From Streptomyces pacificus (GTDB taxonomy: Bacteria > Actinomycetota > Actinomycetes > Streptomycetales > Streptomycetaceae): a stretch of DNA of 64,000 bases. Where the stretch lies: contig NZ_BLLG01000006.1 in assembly GCF_011766325.1 (NCBI RefSeq), positions 1 to 64,000 of the forward strand, in the 5' to 3' direction. The position numbers and the translations under genes were made by a program. The notes beneath the pieces were generated by a model. It was not told where the DNA came from. It did not search any database and worked only from the letters and a program-made list of their open reading frames with translations. This document shows, one piece after another, positions 1 to 9,574 of this stretch; position 1 is the stretch's first letter; each line of letters starts with the position of its first letter.

Positions 1-16
1 GCACGGTCCCCCGGGC

Positions 17-1300
17 CTACAGGAACGAGTGGACCTCGATCGTCTCGTCCCGGCCCGGTCCGACACCGATCGCCGAGATCGGCGCCCCGGACATCTCCTC
101 CAGTGCCCGCACATAGCCCTGCGCGTTCTTCGGCAGGTCGGCGAAGGTCTTGGCCTTGGTGATGTCCTCGGACCAACCGGGCAGGAACTCGTAGACGGGC
201 TTCGCGTGGTGGAAGTCGGTCTGCGAGTACGGCAGTTCCTCGACGCGCTGCCCGTCGATCTCGTACGCGACACAGACGGGGATCTGCTCCCAGCCGGTCA
301 GCACGTCGAGCTTGGTCAGGAAGAAGTCGGTCAGGCCGTTGACACGGGTGGCGTAGCGGGCGATGACCGCGTCGAACCAGCCGCAGCGGCGGTCGCGGCC
401 GGTGGTGACGCCGCGCTCGCCGCCGATGCGGCGCAGCGCCTCGCCGTCCTCGTCGAACAGCTCCGTCGGGAAGGGGCCCGCGCCGACCCGGGTGGTGTAG
501 GCCTTGAGGATGCCGATGACCCGGCTGATCTTCGTCGGGCCGACGCCCGCGCCGGTGCAGGCGCCACCGGCCGTCGGGTTCGAGGAGGTGACGAAGGGGT
601 ACGTGCCGTGGTCCACGTCCAGGAGGGTGCCCTGGCCGCCCTCGAAGAGGACGACCTTGCCCTCGTCCAGGGCGTTGTTCAGGACCAGCGTGGTGTCCGC
701 GACGTACGGCCGGATCTGGTCGCCGTAGCCCAGCAGCTCCTCGACGACCCGGCCGGACTCGATGGCGCGGCGGTTGAAGACCTTGGCCAGGAGCTGGTTC
801 TTCTGCTCCAGCGCCGCCTCGACCTTCTGCGTCAGGATCGACTCGTCGTACAGGTCCTGGACCCGGATGCCGACCCGGTTGATCTTGTCGGCGTAGGTCG
901 GGCCGATACCGCGACCGGTGGTGCCGATCTTGCGCTTGCCGAGGAAGCGCTCCGTCACCTTGTCGAGCGTGACGTTGTACGAGGTGATCAGATGGGCGTT
1001 TCCGCTGATCAGAAGCTTGGATGTGTCGACGCCGCGGTCGTTCAGCCCGCTCAGCTCGGAGAGCAGGACCGCCGGGTCGACGACGACGCCGTTGCCGATG
1101 ACCGGGGTGCATCCCGGCGAGAGGATTCCGGAAGGGAGGAGGTGGAGCGCATACTTCTGGTCACCGACCACCACGGTGTGGCCGGCGTTGTTACCACCCT
1201 GGTAACGCACCACGTAGTCCACGGATCCACCGAGGAGGTCGGTGGCCTTTCCCTTGCCTTCGTCACCCCACTGAGCACCGAGCAGCACAAGTGCGGGCAC
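17..1300 (-). CDS. purA: Adenylosuccinate synthetase
   Basis: Joins IMP and aspartate using GTP to give adenylosuccinate, the first step from IMP to AMP, in the cytoplasm. The protein is 427 aa, full length for the family. The N-terminal GDEGKGK motif (residues 12-18, catalytic Asp13), the NNAGH motif with the general acid His41, the [14 protein letters not shown] segment and the C-terminal TKLDVLTGW guanine-binding segment are all present. It reads away from the lipid-kinase-like gene at 1441; a strong inverted repeat sits between the two starts. No sign of damage or transfer. Confidence 0.98.
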   Translation of the reverse strand: MPALVLLGAQWGDEGKGKATDLLGGSVDYVVRYQGGNNAGHTVVVGDQKYALHLLPSGILSPGCTPVIGNGVVVDPAVLLSELSGLNDRGVDTSKLLISGNAHLITSYNVTLDKVTERFLGKRKIGTTGRGIGPTYADKINRVGIRVQDLYDESILTQKVEAALEQKNQLLAKVFNRRAIESGRVVEELLGYGDQIRPYVADTTLVLNNALDEGKVVLFEGGQGTLLDVDHGTYPFVTSSNPTAGGACTGAGVGPTKISRVIGILKAYTTRVGAGPFPTELFDEDGEALRRIGGERGVTTGRDRRCGWFDAVIARYATRVNGLTDFFLTKLDVLTGWEQIPVCVAYEIDGQRVEELPYSQTDFHHAKPVYEFLPGWSEDITKAKTFADLPKNAQGYVRALEEMSGAPISAIGVGPGRDETIEVHSFL

Positions 1301-1378
1301 AGGCGTACACCCCTTCCGGGCGGGGCATGTCCATGGTCGGGGGCCTGAGCCGCCAACCGGTTGCCCCGGAATAGACGA

Positions 1379-1406
1379 AGCCCCTGGCGCAATAGCGCAA
1401 GGGGCT
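1379..1406. other. Inverted repeat between divergent purA and kinase-like genes
   Basis: Arms AGCCCCTGGCGC (1379-1390) and GCGCAAGGGGCT (1395-1406) pair with one mismatch around a 4-base AATA loop. Both flanking genes read away from it, so it cannot be their terminator. It lies in the shared 5' region and could be an operator or an RNA leader hairpin. Function inferred only from position. Confidence 0.5.
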
Positions 1407-1440
1407 CTTGCACAAAGATGCTACCCGAGGAAGGACCGAG

Positions 1441-2328
1441 GTGTCGGCTCCCGACCAGCTCCTGGTGGTCATCGACCCGGTCGCCCGCCGTATCGACGGT
1501 GAGTCCGTGCGTATCGCGAAAGATGTGCTGTGCGCCGGGTCGGCGGCGAAGATCTGCCTGCCCGACGGGCCCAAGGAGTTTTCCCGCGCCCTCGCCCGCA
1601 GGGGCTCCCGGCGCCCCGTGGTGATCGGTGACGACCGTGCGCTGCTGCGCGCGGTGGGCCTGCTGCACCGGGCTCGGGAACTCGCCGACGAGACCCTGTC
1701 ACTGGTCCCGGTCGGCGCCCGCGGCTCGGTGGAGACGGCCCGCGCGCTGGGCGTGCCGGCCGATGCGGTGGCGGCCGCCCGGACGGTCCTCGACGGAGCC
1801 GCGCACCGGCTGGACCTGCTGGCCGACGACAGTGACGGGGTGGTGCTGGCCGATCTGCGCATCCCCGCGGGCAGGGGCGGCACGGGGGGTCCTGGCGGCA
1901 CGGGGGGTTCAGGGGGTTGGGGGGGTTGGGGCGGCACGCGCACCGGCGGGGCGGCGGGACCGGTCGGCTCGGTGTGGCGCGTCTGCCGCTCACTGGTCCG
2001 CACCCTGGCCGGTCCCGTTCCCCAGGCATCGCCTGGCGCACGGCTCAGGCTGCGGGTGGAGGCGGACGGGGTGCTGCTGAGCGATCTGGACGAGCCGATC
2101 GAGGACGTACGCGTCCGCACGGCCGACGGCGCCGCCGAGGTGACCGTGCGGCGCGGATCAGGCTCGGGCCCCGTACGGATCCTGGCCAAGGTGGTCACCG
2201 TCTCCGGCGCCGACTTCCGCTATCGCGCCGACGCGCTGGTCGCCGGACCGGTCCGGCACCGGACCTGGACCCTCCGCCCCAGGGCGTGGTCACTGACGCT
2301 GCCGGGGCCGCGGGCCGCGGGAGAGTGA
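1441..2328 (+). CDS. Diacylglycerol-kinase-like conserved protein
   Basis: About 295 aa. The N-terminus (LLVVIDPVARRIDG, then alternating strands and helices) resembles the nucleotide-binding half of the diacylglycerol/sphingosine kinase catalytic fold, and the C-terminal third looks like the beta-rich second domain. The classical GGDGT kinase loop is not obvious, so enzymatic activity is uncertain. A Gly/Trp-rich low-complexity insert lies around residues 142-165. The GTG at 1441 is preferred over the ATG at 1408 because GAGGAAGGA lies a few bases before it and the upstream codons overlap the hairpin at 1379-1406. It stands divergent to purA, an arrangement I recall from other Streptomyces. 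Confidence 0.7.
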   Translation: MSAPDQLLVVIDPVARRIDGESVRIAKDVLCAGSAAKICLPDGPKEFSRALARRGSRRPVVIGDDRALLRAVGLLHRARELADETLSLVPVGARGSVETARALGVPADAVAAARTVLDGAAHRLDLLADDSDGVVLADLRIPAGRGGTGGPGGTGGSGGWGGWGGTRTGGAAGPVGSVWRVCRSLVRTLAGPVPQASPGARLRLRVEADGVLLSDLDEPIEDVRVRTADGAAEVTVRRGSGSGPVRILAKVVTVSGADFRYRADALVAGPVRHRTWTLRPRAWSLTLPGPRAAGE

Positions 2329-2640
2329 GCGGCCGGGGACGCTTTCGGGGCGCGGACGCTTTCCGGCCGGGAAGGGGACTGGCGCGGAACGTTGCCCGGA
2401 GGCGACGACTCGCGGAACGTTGCCCGGAGGGGAGTCGCGGGGCGTTACCCAGAGGCGACTCGCGGGGCGCGGGGCGGGCCGGGCCGAACCCTCAGCGGCC
2501 CGGGCGCGGATCCGATCCGGCGTTTCGCGCCGGCACCCGGCACCGGAGCCCAGACGGCACGGTGGGCCCGCGTGGCACAGTGCCCCCGCGTGAGCCCCGG
2601 ACCGGTGCGCTGTGGAGCGCCGTGAGGCCCGGAATCCGGG
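2329..2640. repeat. Gene-free spacer with degenerate tandem repeats
   Basis: Between two convergent genes. At about 2383-2477 a unit of roughly 25-28 bases beginning CGCGGAACGTTGCCCGGAGG occurs about three times with growing divergence (the third copy begins CGCGGGGCGTTACCC). No coding pattern or clear terminator hairpin was recognised in the rest. Confidence 0.55.
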
Positions 2641-3210
2641 TCAGGAAGGGCCGAACACCCGCTCGCGGTGTTCCCGCCAACGCTCCATGATCGCGCCGAA
2701 CTCCTCCTGGAGGAAGTCGAAGAACGCGGCGTTCTCCGCCAGCCTGCGACCCGCCGGGGTGTCGGCGCCGAGGCTCGCCACTCCCTCCCGCAGCGAGTCC
2801 GACCAGCGCTTCAGCATCACGTCACGGCTGGTGAACGCCGCGTACCACTGGTTGCTGTGGACCCGGTAGCGCTCGCGCCGGGAGCCGGGCTCACGCTCGC
2901 GCGACACCAGGTGCTGCTGCGACAGATAGCGCACCGCACCGGACACCGCGGCGGGGCTGACCTGCAGCCGCTCGCCGAGCTCGGCGGAGGTCATCGCGCC
3001 CGAGTCGGAGGACATCAGCGCGGCGAAGACCCTGGCGGGCATGCGCGTCATACCGGCCTCGACGAGCTGGGCCGCGAAGCGTTCCACGAAACGCGAGACG
3101 GCCTCCGCGTCCCCGGCGCCCCCGGCACCCCCGGCGCCCCCGGCACCCCCGGCGCCCCCGGCACCCCCGGCGCCCCCGGCACCCTCGGCGCCCTCGGTCA
3201 TCGGCGTCAT
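2641..3210 (-). CDS. MarR/GbsR-family transcriptional regulator
   Basis: About 189 aa winged-helix repressor, probably controlling the divergent ABC exporter at 3304. Residues around MTSAELGERLQVSPAAVSG form the helix-turn-helix, followed by a wing (REPGSRRERYRV). The C-terminal half is helical, as in GbsR-type regulators found next to drug exporters. The N-terminus has a run of about nine GGA/GAG tripeptides encoded by an 18-base tandem repeat, which precedes the conserved domain and may vary in copy number between strains. The ATG at 3210 follows GGGGAG; a TTG at 3237 and an ATG at 3201 are alternatives. Confidence 0.85.
   Translation of the reverse strand: MTPMTEGAEGAGGAGGAGGAGGAGGAGGAGGAGDAEAVSRFVERFAAQLVEAGMTRMPARVFAALMSSDSGAMTSAELGERLQVSPAAVSGAVRYLSQQHLVSREREPGSRRERYRVHSNQWYAAFTSRDVMLKRWSDSLREGVASLGADTPAGRRLAENAAFFDFLQEEFGAIMERWREHRERVFGPS
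3114..3185. repeat. 18-base tandem repeat coding (Gly-Ala-Gly) tail of the regulator
   Basis: GGCGCCCCCGGCACCCCC repeats about four times within the N-terminal coding region of the MarR/GbsR regulator. A perfect short tandem repeat of this kind is prone to copy-number slippage in units of six codons, which keeps the reading frame. Confidence 0.75.
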
Positions 3211-3267
3211 TCCCGGATCATCTCCCCTGCTCAGCAACCCGGATGCGAGTTTATACGGTTTCTTAAC

Positions 3268-3283
3268 TTCACAAATTTATGAA
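3268..3283. promoter_or_regulatory. Probable regulator operator in AT-rich divergent promoter
   Basis: TTCA-N8-TGAA dyad in a conspicuously AT-rich 60-base stretch between the MarR/GbsR gene and the ABC exporter. MarR-like dimers commonly bind such dyads between the gene they autoregulate and its divergent target. Inferred from position and symmetry. Confidence 0.45.
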
Positions 3284-3303
3284 TCTAGCGTATGTTCTGA
3301 ATC

Positions 3304-4464
3304 ATGACCAAGGCCATCAGCGCTGCCGGACTGCACAAGGCGTTCGGACGGGCACCCGCACTCGCCGGCCTCGACCTCGCGGTCGAGGCCGGCGAGGTCC
3401 ACGGCTTCCTCGGGCCCAACGGGGCCGGGAAGTCCACCACCATCCGCATCCTGCTGGGACTGCTGCGCGCCGACTCCGGCGCCGCCCGGCTGCTGGGCAT
3501 GGACCCGTGGCAGGACGCCGTCGAACTGCACCGGCGGACCGCGTACGTCCCCGGTGACGTGACCCTGTGGCGCAACCTCTCCGGCGGCGAGGTCATCGAC
3601 CTCTACGGCAGGCTGCGCGGCGGACTCGACCGGACGCGCCGGAACCGGCTGACCGACCGGTTCGAACTCGACCCCACCAAGAAGGGGCGAACGTACTCCA
3701 AGGGAAACCGGCAGAAGGTGGCCCTGGTCGCCGCGTTCGCCTCCGACGCCGACGTGCTGATCCTCGACGAGCCGACGAGCGGGCTCGACCCGCTGATGGA
3801 GGAGGTCTTCCGGAACTGCGTCGGCGAGGAGCGCGATCGCGGCCGGACGGTCCTGCTCTCGAGCCATGTGCTCAGCGAGGTGGAGGCGCTGTGCGACCGG
3901 GTCAGCATCATCCGCCGGGGCCGGACGGTGGAGAGCGGCTCGCTCGCCGATCTGCGCCATCTCACCCGCACCAGCGTCAGCGCCGATCTCGCGGGCGTGC
4001 CCGGCGGACTCGCGGGACTGCCCGGTGTCCACGACCTCGACGTCCAGGGCCCGGCGGCCGCCGCCGAGGACACCGGGTGCCGGGTCCGCTTCCAGGTCGA
4101 CACGGACAAGCTGGACGCGGCGCTGCGCTCGCTCACCGCGGCCGGTGTGCGGTCGCTGACCAGCACTCCGCCCACGCTAGAGGAACTTTTCCTGCGGCAC
4201 TACGAGGACGGTGCACCCGAGAGCACGGGCCCCGGCGGACCCGACCGACACGCCGACCGGGGCGGAGACCGAGGCGGAGACGGGGGCGGAGACCGGGGCG
4301 GAGACGGGCGTCGCGACGGACCCGGCGGAGGCGACGGACCCGGCCGACGGGGCGGAGGCAGCGGACCCGGCGGACGTGACGGGGGCGGCCGAAGCTCCGG
4401 ACGTGACGACCGCGACGACCGCGACGGACGCGACGACCGGGCACAAGGGGCGGTGGCGCGGTGA
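3304..4464 (+). CDS. ABC transporter ATP-binding protein
   Basis: 386 aa. Cytoplasmic motor subunit of an exporter. Walker [10 protein letters not shown] (about residues 39-47), a signature region of the SKGNRQK type and Walker [14 protein letters not shown] followed by the [15 protein letters not shown] switch-histidine region are all visible. After about residue 300 the protein changes into a Gly/Arg/Asp-rich tail encoded by GGAGAC-like repeats, absent from ordinary family members and probably disordered. It overlaps the permease by four bases (GTGA), so the two are translationally coupled. This pair type is often called a polyketide-antibiotic or drug exporter; the substrate cannot be told from sequence. 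Confidence 0.93.
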   Translation: MTKAISAAGLHKAFGRAPALAGLDLAVEAGEVHGFLGPNGAGKSTTIRILLGLLRADSGAARLLGMDPWQDAVELHRRTAYVPGDVTLWRNLSGGEVIDLYGRLRGGLDRTRRNRLTDRFELDPTKKGRTYSKGNRQKVALVAAFASDADVLILDEPTSGLDPLMEEVFRNCVGEERDRGRTVLLSSHVLSEVEALCDRVSIIRRGRTVESGSLADLRHLTRTSVSADLAGVPGGLAGLPGVHDLDVQGPAAAAEDTGCRVRFQVDTDKLDAALRSLTAAGVRSLTSTPPTLEELFLRHYEDGAPESTGPGGPDRHADRGGDRGGDGGGDRGGDGRRDGPGGGDGPGRRGGGSGPGGRDGGGRSSGRDDRDDRDGRDDRAQGAVAR

Positions 4465-6104
4465 GCGCCGTCATGGCACCCCGCACGGCGCACGCGGCGC
4501 GCCGCGCCGGCCGCCCGCTCGCCGGCACCGGCACCCTGCTCCGGCTGGCCCTGCGCCGGGACCGGATCATGCTGCCCGTGTGGGTGCTGGTGATCACCGG
4601 CATGGTGGTCAGCGGCGTCGGCTCGTTGGGGACGCTGTACGACACGCCGGAGGACAGGACCCGGTTCGCCGAGTCGATGGCCGCGAACGGTTCGCTCCGC
4701 AGCCTCTACGGCCCGGTGTTCGGCGACAGCACCGGCGCACTGGTCGCCTGGCGGTTCGGGACGCTGGCGGCCGTGCTGGCCGCGGTGATGAGCCTGGTCG
4801 TCGTGGTGCGGCACACCCGCGAGGAGGAGGAGAGCGGCCGTCAGGAAATGCTCTCCTCCGCCATGGTGGGCCGGCGCGCGCCCCTGACGGCCGCACTGCT
4901 CACCGCAGGCGTCGCCAACGCGGCGATCGCCCTGCTGATCACCGCCGGGCTGGCCGGCCAGGGCACGGCCGGCGCGCTCGCCCTCGGCCTCGCGATCGGC
5001 GGCACGGGCATGCTGTTCGCCACCGCGGCGGCGGTCGTCGCCCAGCTCACCGAGAGCGCCCGGCTCGCCAAGGGAGTGACGGCGGCCGCGCTCGGCCTCG
5101 CGTTCGTCCTGCGGGCCGCCGGCGACGCGGGTACCGCGGGCGACCCGGCCCGGGGCGGCCTCGGCGGTGAATCATCGCTGCTGACCTGGCTGTCCCCGGT
5201 GGGCTGGGCCGAGTACGTCCGGGCCTACGCCGGCGAACGCTGGTGGGTGCTGCTGCTCACGCTCGGCGCGGCATCCGCCCAGGGCGCCGCCGCGTACGCC
5301 CTGGCCGGGCGCAGGGACATCGGCAGGGGCCTCCTGGCCACCCGGCCGGGCCCCGCCGAGGGCCGGATCGCGACCGCGTCCGGGCTCGCATGGCGGCTCC
5401 AGCGCGCCGGTCTGTTCGGCTGGGCGGCCGGGTTCCTGCTCGCCGGGACGGTCTTCGGCGGCATGGCCGACGGCGCGGCGGACCTGGTCGGCGACAACGA
5501 GCGGACCAGGGAGATCTTCGAGCGGATGGGCGGGCAGACGGCGCTCACCGACGCCTTCCTCGCCGCCATGATCGGCATGTTCGGGCTGATCGCCACCCTG
5601 TACGCGGTCGGGTCCGTGCTGCGCATGCACGGCGAGGAGACCTCCCAGCGCGCCGAACCGGTCCTCGCGAACGCGGTCGGCAGGACCTCCTGGGCCGCCG
5701 GGCATCTGGCCGTCGCCTTCGGCGGCGCCGTACTGATCATGCTGCTCGCCGGGGCGGGACTGGCGCTCGGCCACGGCGGGGACCTCTCCTCGCTCACCGG
5801 CGCCGCGCTGGTCCAGGTCCCCGCCGTGTGGACGCTCGCCGGCGTGGCGCTGCTGCTGTACGGCGCGGTGCCCGGGGCCGCGACGGCCGGCTGGGCCGTG
5901 GCGGGGCTGTGCCTCGCACTCGGCTGGGTCGGCCCGGCGCTCGACCTGCCCCAGGCCGCCCTGAACCTCTCGCCGTTCGGCCATCTGCCGAAGCTCCCGG
6001 GACCGCCGATGGACTGGCCGCCGATGCTGGTCCTCACGGCGCTGGCGGCGGCCCTGACGGCCGCGGGCCTGGCCGCCTTCCGCCGCCGGGACCTGGGGAT
6101 CTGA
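4461..6104 (+). CDS. ABC transporter permease (multidrug/polyketide-type exporter)
   Basis: 547 aa membrane subunit, about 12 hydrophobic helices in two similar halves (first starting [15 protein letters not shown], second starting [16 protein letters not shown]). This double-length ABC2 architecture pairs with a single ATPase subunit as in the Streptomyces exporters annotated for polyketide antibiotics. Its GTG start lies inside the end of the ATPase gene. The divergent MarR/GbsR repressor suggests induction by a small hydrophobic compound. Confidence 0.9.
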   Translation: MSAVMAPRTAHAARRAGRPLAGTGTLLRLALRRDRIMLPVWVLVITGMVVSGVGSLGTLYDTPEDRTRFAESMAANGSLRSLYGPVFGDSTGALVAWRFGTLAAVLAAVMSLVVVVRHTREEEESGRQEMLSSAMVGRRAPLTAALLTAGVANAAIALLITAGLAGQGTAGALALGLAIGGTGMLFATAAAVVAQLTESARLAKGVTAAALGLAFVLRAAGDAGTAGDPARGGLGGESSLLTWLSPVGWAEYVRAYAGERWWVLLLTLGAASAQGAAAYALAGRRDIGRGLLATRPGPAEGRIATASGLAWRLQRAGLFGWAAGFLLAGTVFGGMADGAADLVGDNERTREIFERMGGQTALTDAFLAAMIGMFGLIATLYAVGSVLRMHGEETSQRAEPVLANAVGRTSWAAGHLAVAFGGAVLIMLLAGAGLALGHGGDLSSLTGAALVQVPAVWTLAGVALLLYGAVPGAATAGWAVAGLCLALGWVGPALDLPQAALNLSPFGHLPKLPGPPMDWPPMLVLTALAAALTAAGLAAFRRRDLGI

Positions 6105-6398
6105 CGGAATCCGACCGCGGGGCGGGACGCCTTCGCGCCCCCGCCCCGCACGCCCGGAGAGCCGGTGACACCCGCGGGGCGGCGGCCGGCAGGGCAGGCA
6201 CAGCCGAGGCCGCCGCGCGGGACGACGGCACCGGCGGCGCGACCACGGAACAAGGCGGACCGGACGACGGCGGACCGGACGGCGGCGACGGCGCAGAGGC
6301 CGTCCCGTCACCGGGCCACTGGAACCCCCGGGCCACCGGCCACCGGAACCATAGGAACCACCGGAACCACCGGAAACGCTCCCACGTCCGTAGTGGTC

Positions 6399-6725
6399 AT
6401 GACGAAGGACACAAGGGGCTACGCGGGCTGCCTCCTCGCGGCCGGGGGCGCGGCCACCGCGCTGCTCGCCTGGGCACCGCTGGCCAGGATCAGCATCGAC
6501 GGCGGCGTCGGCCAGCGGCACCGGGACCTGAGCGTGCTCTACGTCGACCTCCCCCTGGTCGCCCTGGGCGGAGCCCTGCTGCCGCTCGCCCTCTGGGCCG
6601 CCGGGCTGCGGTGGCTGCGCCGCCCCTGGCTCGCCGCAGCGGCAGCGATGGCCGGGCTCGCCCTCGGCGTCTGGGGCCTGACCAGCTGGTGGACGCCGTA
6701 CATGCAGCCGGAATTCGTCCACTGA
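6399..6725 (+). CDS. Small four-helix membrane protein, unknown function
   Basis: About 108 aa from the ATG at 6399 (a GTG at 6393 is equally possible); the frame is open further upstream but there it encodes only Thr/Gly/Pro repeats. Hydrophobic segments near YAGCLLAAGGAATALLAW, LPLVALGGALLPLALWAAG and WLAAAAAMAGLALGVWG suggest three to four membrane helices. It follows the exporter permease by about 300 bases on the same strand but shows no recognisable family. Convergent with the P450 gene. Confidence 0.6.
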   Translation: MTKDTRGYAGCLLAAGGAATALLAWAPLARISIDGGVGQRHRDLSVLYVDLPLVALGGALLPLALWAAGLRWLRRPWLAAAAAMAGLALGVWGLTSWWTPYMQPEFVH

Positions 6726-6752
6726 GCTGAGACCGCCCGCACGGGGGGCGCC

Positions 6753-7961
6753 TCACACCTCCACGCGCAGCTCCCGCAGCCCTCTGATCACATACCCCGG
6801 CTTCCACTCCGGCTCCGCGGCGAGCCGCATCGCCGGGGCCTGCCGCAGCAGTTCCCCGAAGGAAGCGGCCAGTTCGACCCGGGCCAGGGGAGCGCCCAGG
6901 CAGTAGTGGATCCCGGCGCCGAACGTGATGTGCGGGTTGTCGGCACGGCCGAGGTCGAGGTCGCCTGGGCGCTCGAAGCGGGCCGGGTCCCGGTTGGCCG
7001 AGCCGAAGAGCAGCGCCAGCTCGGAGCCGCGTGGGACGACCGTGCCGCCGATCTCGATGTCGTCGAGCACCCAGCGCTCGAACATCTGCAGCGGGGTGTC
7101 GTACCGCATCAGTTCCTCCACCGCCGTCGGCAGCAGCGTGTGGTCGGCCCGCAGCCTCGCCAGCTCGGCCGGGTGGCGAAACAGCGTCCACCAGCCGTTC
7201 GCCGTGGTGTTGACGGTGGCCTCGTGTCCCGCGTTCAGCAGCAGCACGCAGGTGGAGACCATCTCCTGCTCGCTGAGCCGCTCCCCCTCGTCGTGAGCGG
7301 AGATCAGCGCCGACACCAGATCCCCGCCCGGCCGGGCACGGCGCTCGGCGATCAGCTCCCGCAGATAGGCGGAGAACTCCACCGAGGCCCGGACCGCCCT
7401 CGCCGCTGCCTCCTCGGACGGATTCAGCTCGAACATCCCGCAGATGTCCGCCGACCAGGGCCTCAGCAGACCGCGATCGGACTCCGGTATCCCGAGCATC
7501 TCCGCGATGACCGCGACCGGCAGCGGCTCGGCGACCTCGGCGAGCAGATCACCCCCGCCGTTCTTCACCAGCCCGCGCACCAGTTCGTCGGCCAGCCGGC
7601 GCACGGTCGGCTCCAGCGACTGCACGGTCCGCGGAGTGAACGCCTTGGTCACCAGCCGCCGGATCCGGGTGTGGTCCGGTGCCTCGAGGTCGAGCAGCCC
7701 GTTGTCGTTCAGCGTGTGGAAGGGCTCGTGCCCGGGCGGCGGGGGTGTGCGCCCGAACTCCTCGTGCGTGAACCGGTGCAGATACGTGCGGCCGAGACGG
7801 CGGTCCCGCAGCAGGGCGGACACATCGGCGTAGTGGGGCACGAGCCACTGCCGCGTGGGCTCGAACCAGTGCACCCGCCCCCGGTTGCGGAGTTCCGCGT
7901 ACGCGGGATACGGGTCCGCGGTGAAGGCGGGCGACCAGGGTGCGAACACAGGAGCATCCAT
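6753..7961 (-). CDS. Cytochrome P450 monooxygenase
   Basis: 402 aa soluble bacterial P450, normal length. The oxygen-binding I-helix motif AGHEAT, the ExxR pair within EELMRYD, the ERW/R meander and the haem-binding loop FGAGIHYCLGAP with cysteine ligand at residue 354 are intact. Overall it resembles the CYP107-type hydroxylases of actinobacterial secondary metabolism. No ferredoxin gene is adjacent, so electrons must come from a partner elsewhere. Substrate unknown. Confidence 0.95.
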   Translation of the reverse strand: MDAPVFAPWSPAFTADPYPAYAELRNRGRVHWFEPTRQWLVPHYADVSALLRDRRLGRTYLHRFTHEEFGRTPPPPGHEPFHTLNDNGLLDLEAPDHTRIRRLVTKAFTPRTVQSLEPTVRRLADELVRGLVKNGGGDLLAEVAEPLPVAVIAEMLGIPESDRGLLRPWSADICGMFELNPSEEAAARAVRASVEFSAYLRELIAERRARPGGDLVSALISAHDEGERLSEQEMVSTCVLLLNAGHEATVNTTANGWWTLFRHPAELARLRADHTLLPTAVEELMRYDTPLQMFERWVLDDIEIGGTVVPRGSELALLFGSANRDPARFERPGDLDLGRADNPHITFGAGIHYCLGAPLARVELAASFGELLRQAPAMRLAAEPEWKPGYVIRGLRELRVEV

Positions 7962-8303
7962 AGCCGGACGCTAACCGCCCACCGCGTGATTCGGGAGGGG
8001 CACCGGAGTGGTTCGATGAGAGACGTCACGAAACGCACCACATAGTCCCGATCAGACCGATCAGACCGATCGACCGCACCACGTCAATGCTGTCCCCCGT
8101 CCTCCGTCCCCCGTCCCCCGTCCCCCGTCCCCCGTCCGCCATCAGTCATCCGCCATCCGTATCCCGTCACCCGTCACCCGTCGCCCGTCGCCCGTCCGCA
8201 TTCCGGCCGCGTGCCGCGTCACCGATCAGCCCTCGCCCCGCACCACGTGTCCCGCCACCACCCCGCACCATGCGCCCCGCACCACGTACCGGAGGCACCG
8301 ATC
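7962..8303. repeat. Gene-free spacer with CCGTCCC-type simple repeats
   Basis: Divergent spacer between the P450 and the permease gene. From about 8094 to 8205 it consists of near-tandem 7-base units (CCGTCCC, CCGTCAC, CCGTCGC) and just before that GATCAGACC is repeated. The repeats are open in more than one frame but have no coding character. Confidence 0.6.
8094..8205. repeat. CCGTCCC simple-sequence array
   Basis: About 14 near-tandem 7-base units (CCGTCCC, later CCGTCAC and CCGTCGC) between the P450 and the permease gene. The array crosses possible upstream start codons of the permease, which is one reason to prefer the later CTG start. Confidence 0.75.
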
Positions 8304-9569
8304 CTGTCCACACCGCTCGCGGAGGCACTGTCCGCTTTCCTGCTCCTCCTGGTGCTCTTCTGCGCGATCGTCAGACCCTTCGGCGTGCCGGAGGCCGCCG
8401 CCGCCGTGCCCGCCGCCGCGCTGCTGATCGCCACCGGCGCGATCTCCACGGCACACGCGGCCGAGGAGGTCGCACGGCTCGGCCCGGTGATCGGCTTCCT
8501 GGCAGCGGTGCTGGTACTGGCCCGGCTCTGCGCCGACGAAGGGCTGTTCCGCGCCTGCGGCGCCTGGATGGCGCAGCGGTCGGCAGGGCGGCCCAAGCGG
8601 CTGCTCGCGTCCGTCTTCGGGCTCGCCTCGGTGATCACCGCGGTACTCAGTCTGGACGCCACGATCGTGCTGCTCACCCCCGTCGTCTTCGCGACCGCCG
8701 CCCGGATGGGCGTCAGGCCGAAGCCGCACGTCTACGCCTGCACCCATCTGTCGAACTCCGCCTCGCTGCTGCTGCCCGTGTCCAACCTGACCAACCTGCT
8801 CGCGTTCTCGGCCAGCGGCCTGAGCTTCACCCGGTTCGCCGGGCTGATGGCCCTGCCGTGGCTGGTCGCGATCGCCGTCGAGTACGTCGCCCTCCGCCGG
8901 TTCTTCGCCGCCGACCTGAGCATCGGCACCGGTACGGGCACGTCCGGCGAGACCGTCGCGCTGCCGGTGTTCGCGCTGGCCACCCTCGGCTGCACGCTGG
9001 CCGGGTTCGTCGTCACCTCCGCGCTGGGCATCGAACCGGCCTGGGCGGCCGCCGCGGGTGCCCTCGTCCTCGGCGTCCGCGCCGGCATCCGCCGGCGCAC
9101 CACCGTGCGCGGCATCGTCGGCGCCGCCTCCCTGCCCTTCCTGGCGTTCGTCCTCGGGCTCGGCATCGTGGTCCGGGCGGTCGTCGACAACGGCCTCGCG
9201 GACCTCCTCGGGCAGCTCGTCCCGTCCGACACCTCGCTGCCCGCACTGCTGGCGCTGGCAGCCCTGGCCGCGCTGCTCGCCAACCTCATCAACAACCTGC
9301 CCGCGGTGCTGGTGCTGCTCCCCCTGGCCGTTCCCACCGGCCCCGGCGCGGTGCTGGCCGTCCTGCTGGGCGTGAACATCGGCCCCAACCTGACCTATGC
9401 GGGCTCGCTGGCCACCCTGCTGTGGCGCCGGATCGTGCACCAGCACAAACACGAGGTGGACCTCGCGGAGTTCACCCGGCTCGGCCTGCTCACCGTGCCG
9501 GCCGCCCTCGTGCTGTCGGTCGTGGCACTGTGGGCGTCACTGCTCGTGCTCCAAGGTTCGGGAGGCTGA
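8304..9569 (+). CDS. ArsB/SLC13-type membrane permease
   Basis: About 421 aa integral membrane transporter with ten or more hydrophobic segments, resembling the ArsB/citrate (ion transporter superfamily) fold: a first half beginning AEALSAFLLLLVLFCAIV, an internal LSNSASLLLPVSNLTNLLAF motif typical of the Asn/Ser-rich re-entrant loop, and a second half with NLINNLPAVLVLL. No ATG lies close to the first helix; GGAGG at 8291-8295 points to the CTG at 8304, with a GTG far upstream at about 8247 as the alternative. The UspA-like gene follows five bases after its stop, so the two are co-transcribed. Substrate (arsenite, citrate or other anion) not determined. Confidence 0.8.
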   Translation: MSTPLAEALSAFLLLLVLFCAIVRPFGVPEAAAAVPAAALLIATGAISTAHAAEEVARLGPVIGFLAAVLVLARLCADEGLFRACGAWMAQRSAGRPKRLLASVFGLASVITAVLSLDATIVLLTPVVFATAARMGVRPKPHVYACTHLSNSASLLLPVSNLTNLLAFSASGLSFTRFAGLMALPWLVAIAVEYVALRRFFAADLSIGTGTGTSGETVALPVFALATLGCTLAGFVVTSALGIEPAWAAAAGALVLGVRAGIRRRTTVRGIVGAASLPFLAFVLGLGIVVRAVVDNGLADLLGQLVPSDTSLPALLALAALAALLANLINNLPAVLVLLPLAVPTGPGAVLAVLLGVNIGPNLTYAGSLATLLWRRIVHQHKHEVDLAEFTRLGLLTVPAALVLSVVALWASLLVLQGSGG

Positions 9570-9574
9570 TTCCC

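Noticed and set aside
29..1348. Long open frame on the plus strand across purA
   Set aside because: Antisense shadow of a clear GC-rich gene; the product is an Asp/Val/Arg-rich pattern with no family.
8087..9574. Upstream extension of the UspA-like frame
   Set aside because: Sequence there is repeat DNA and the shadow of the permease gene; the real start is at 9575 behind GGAGG.
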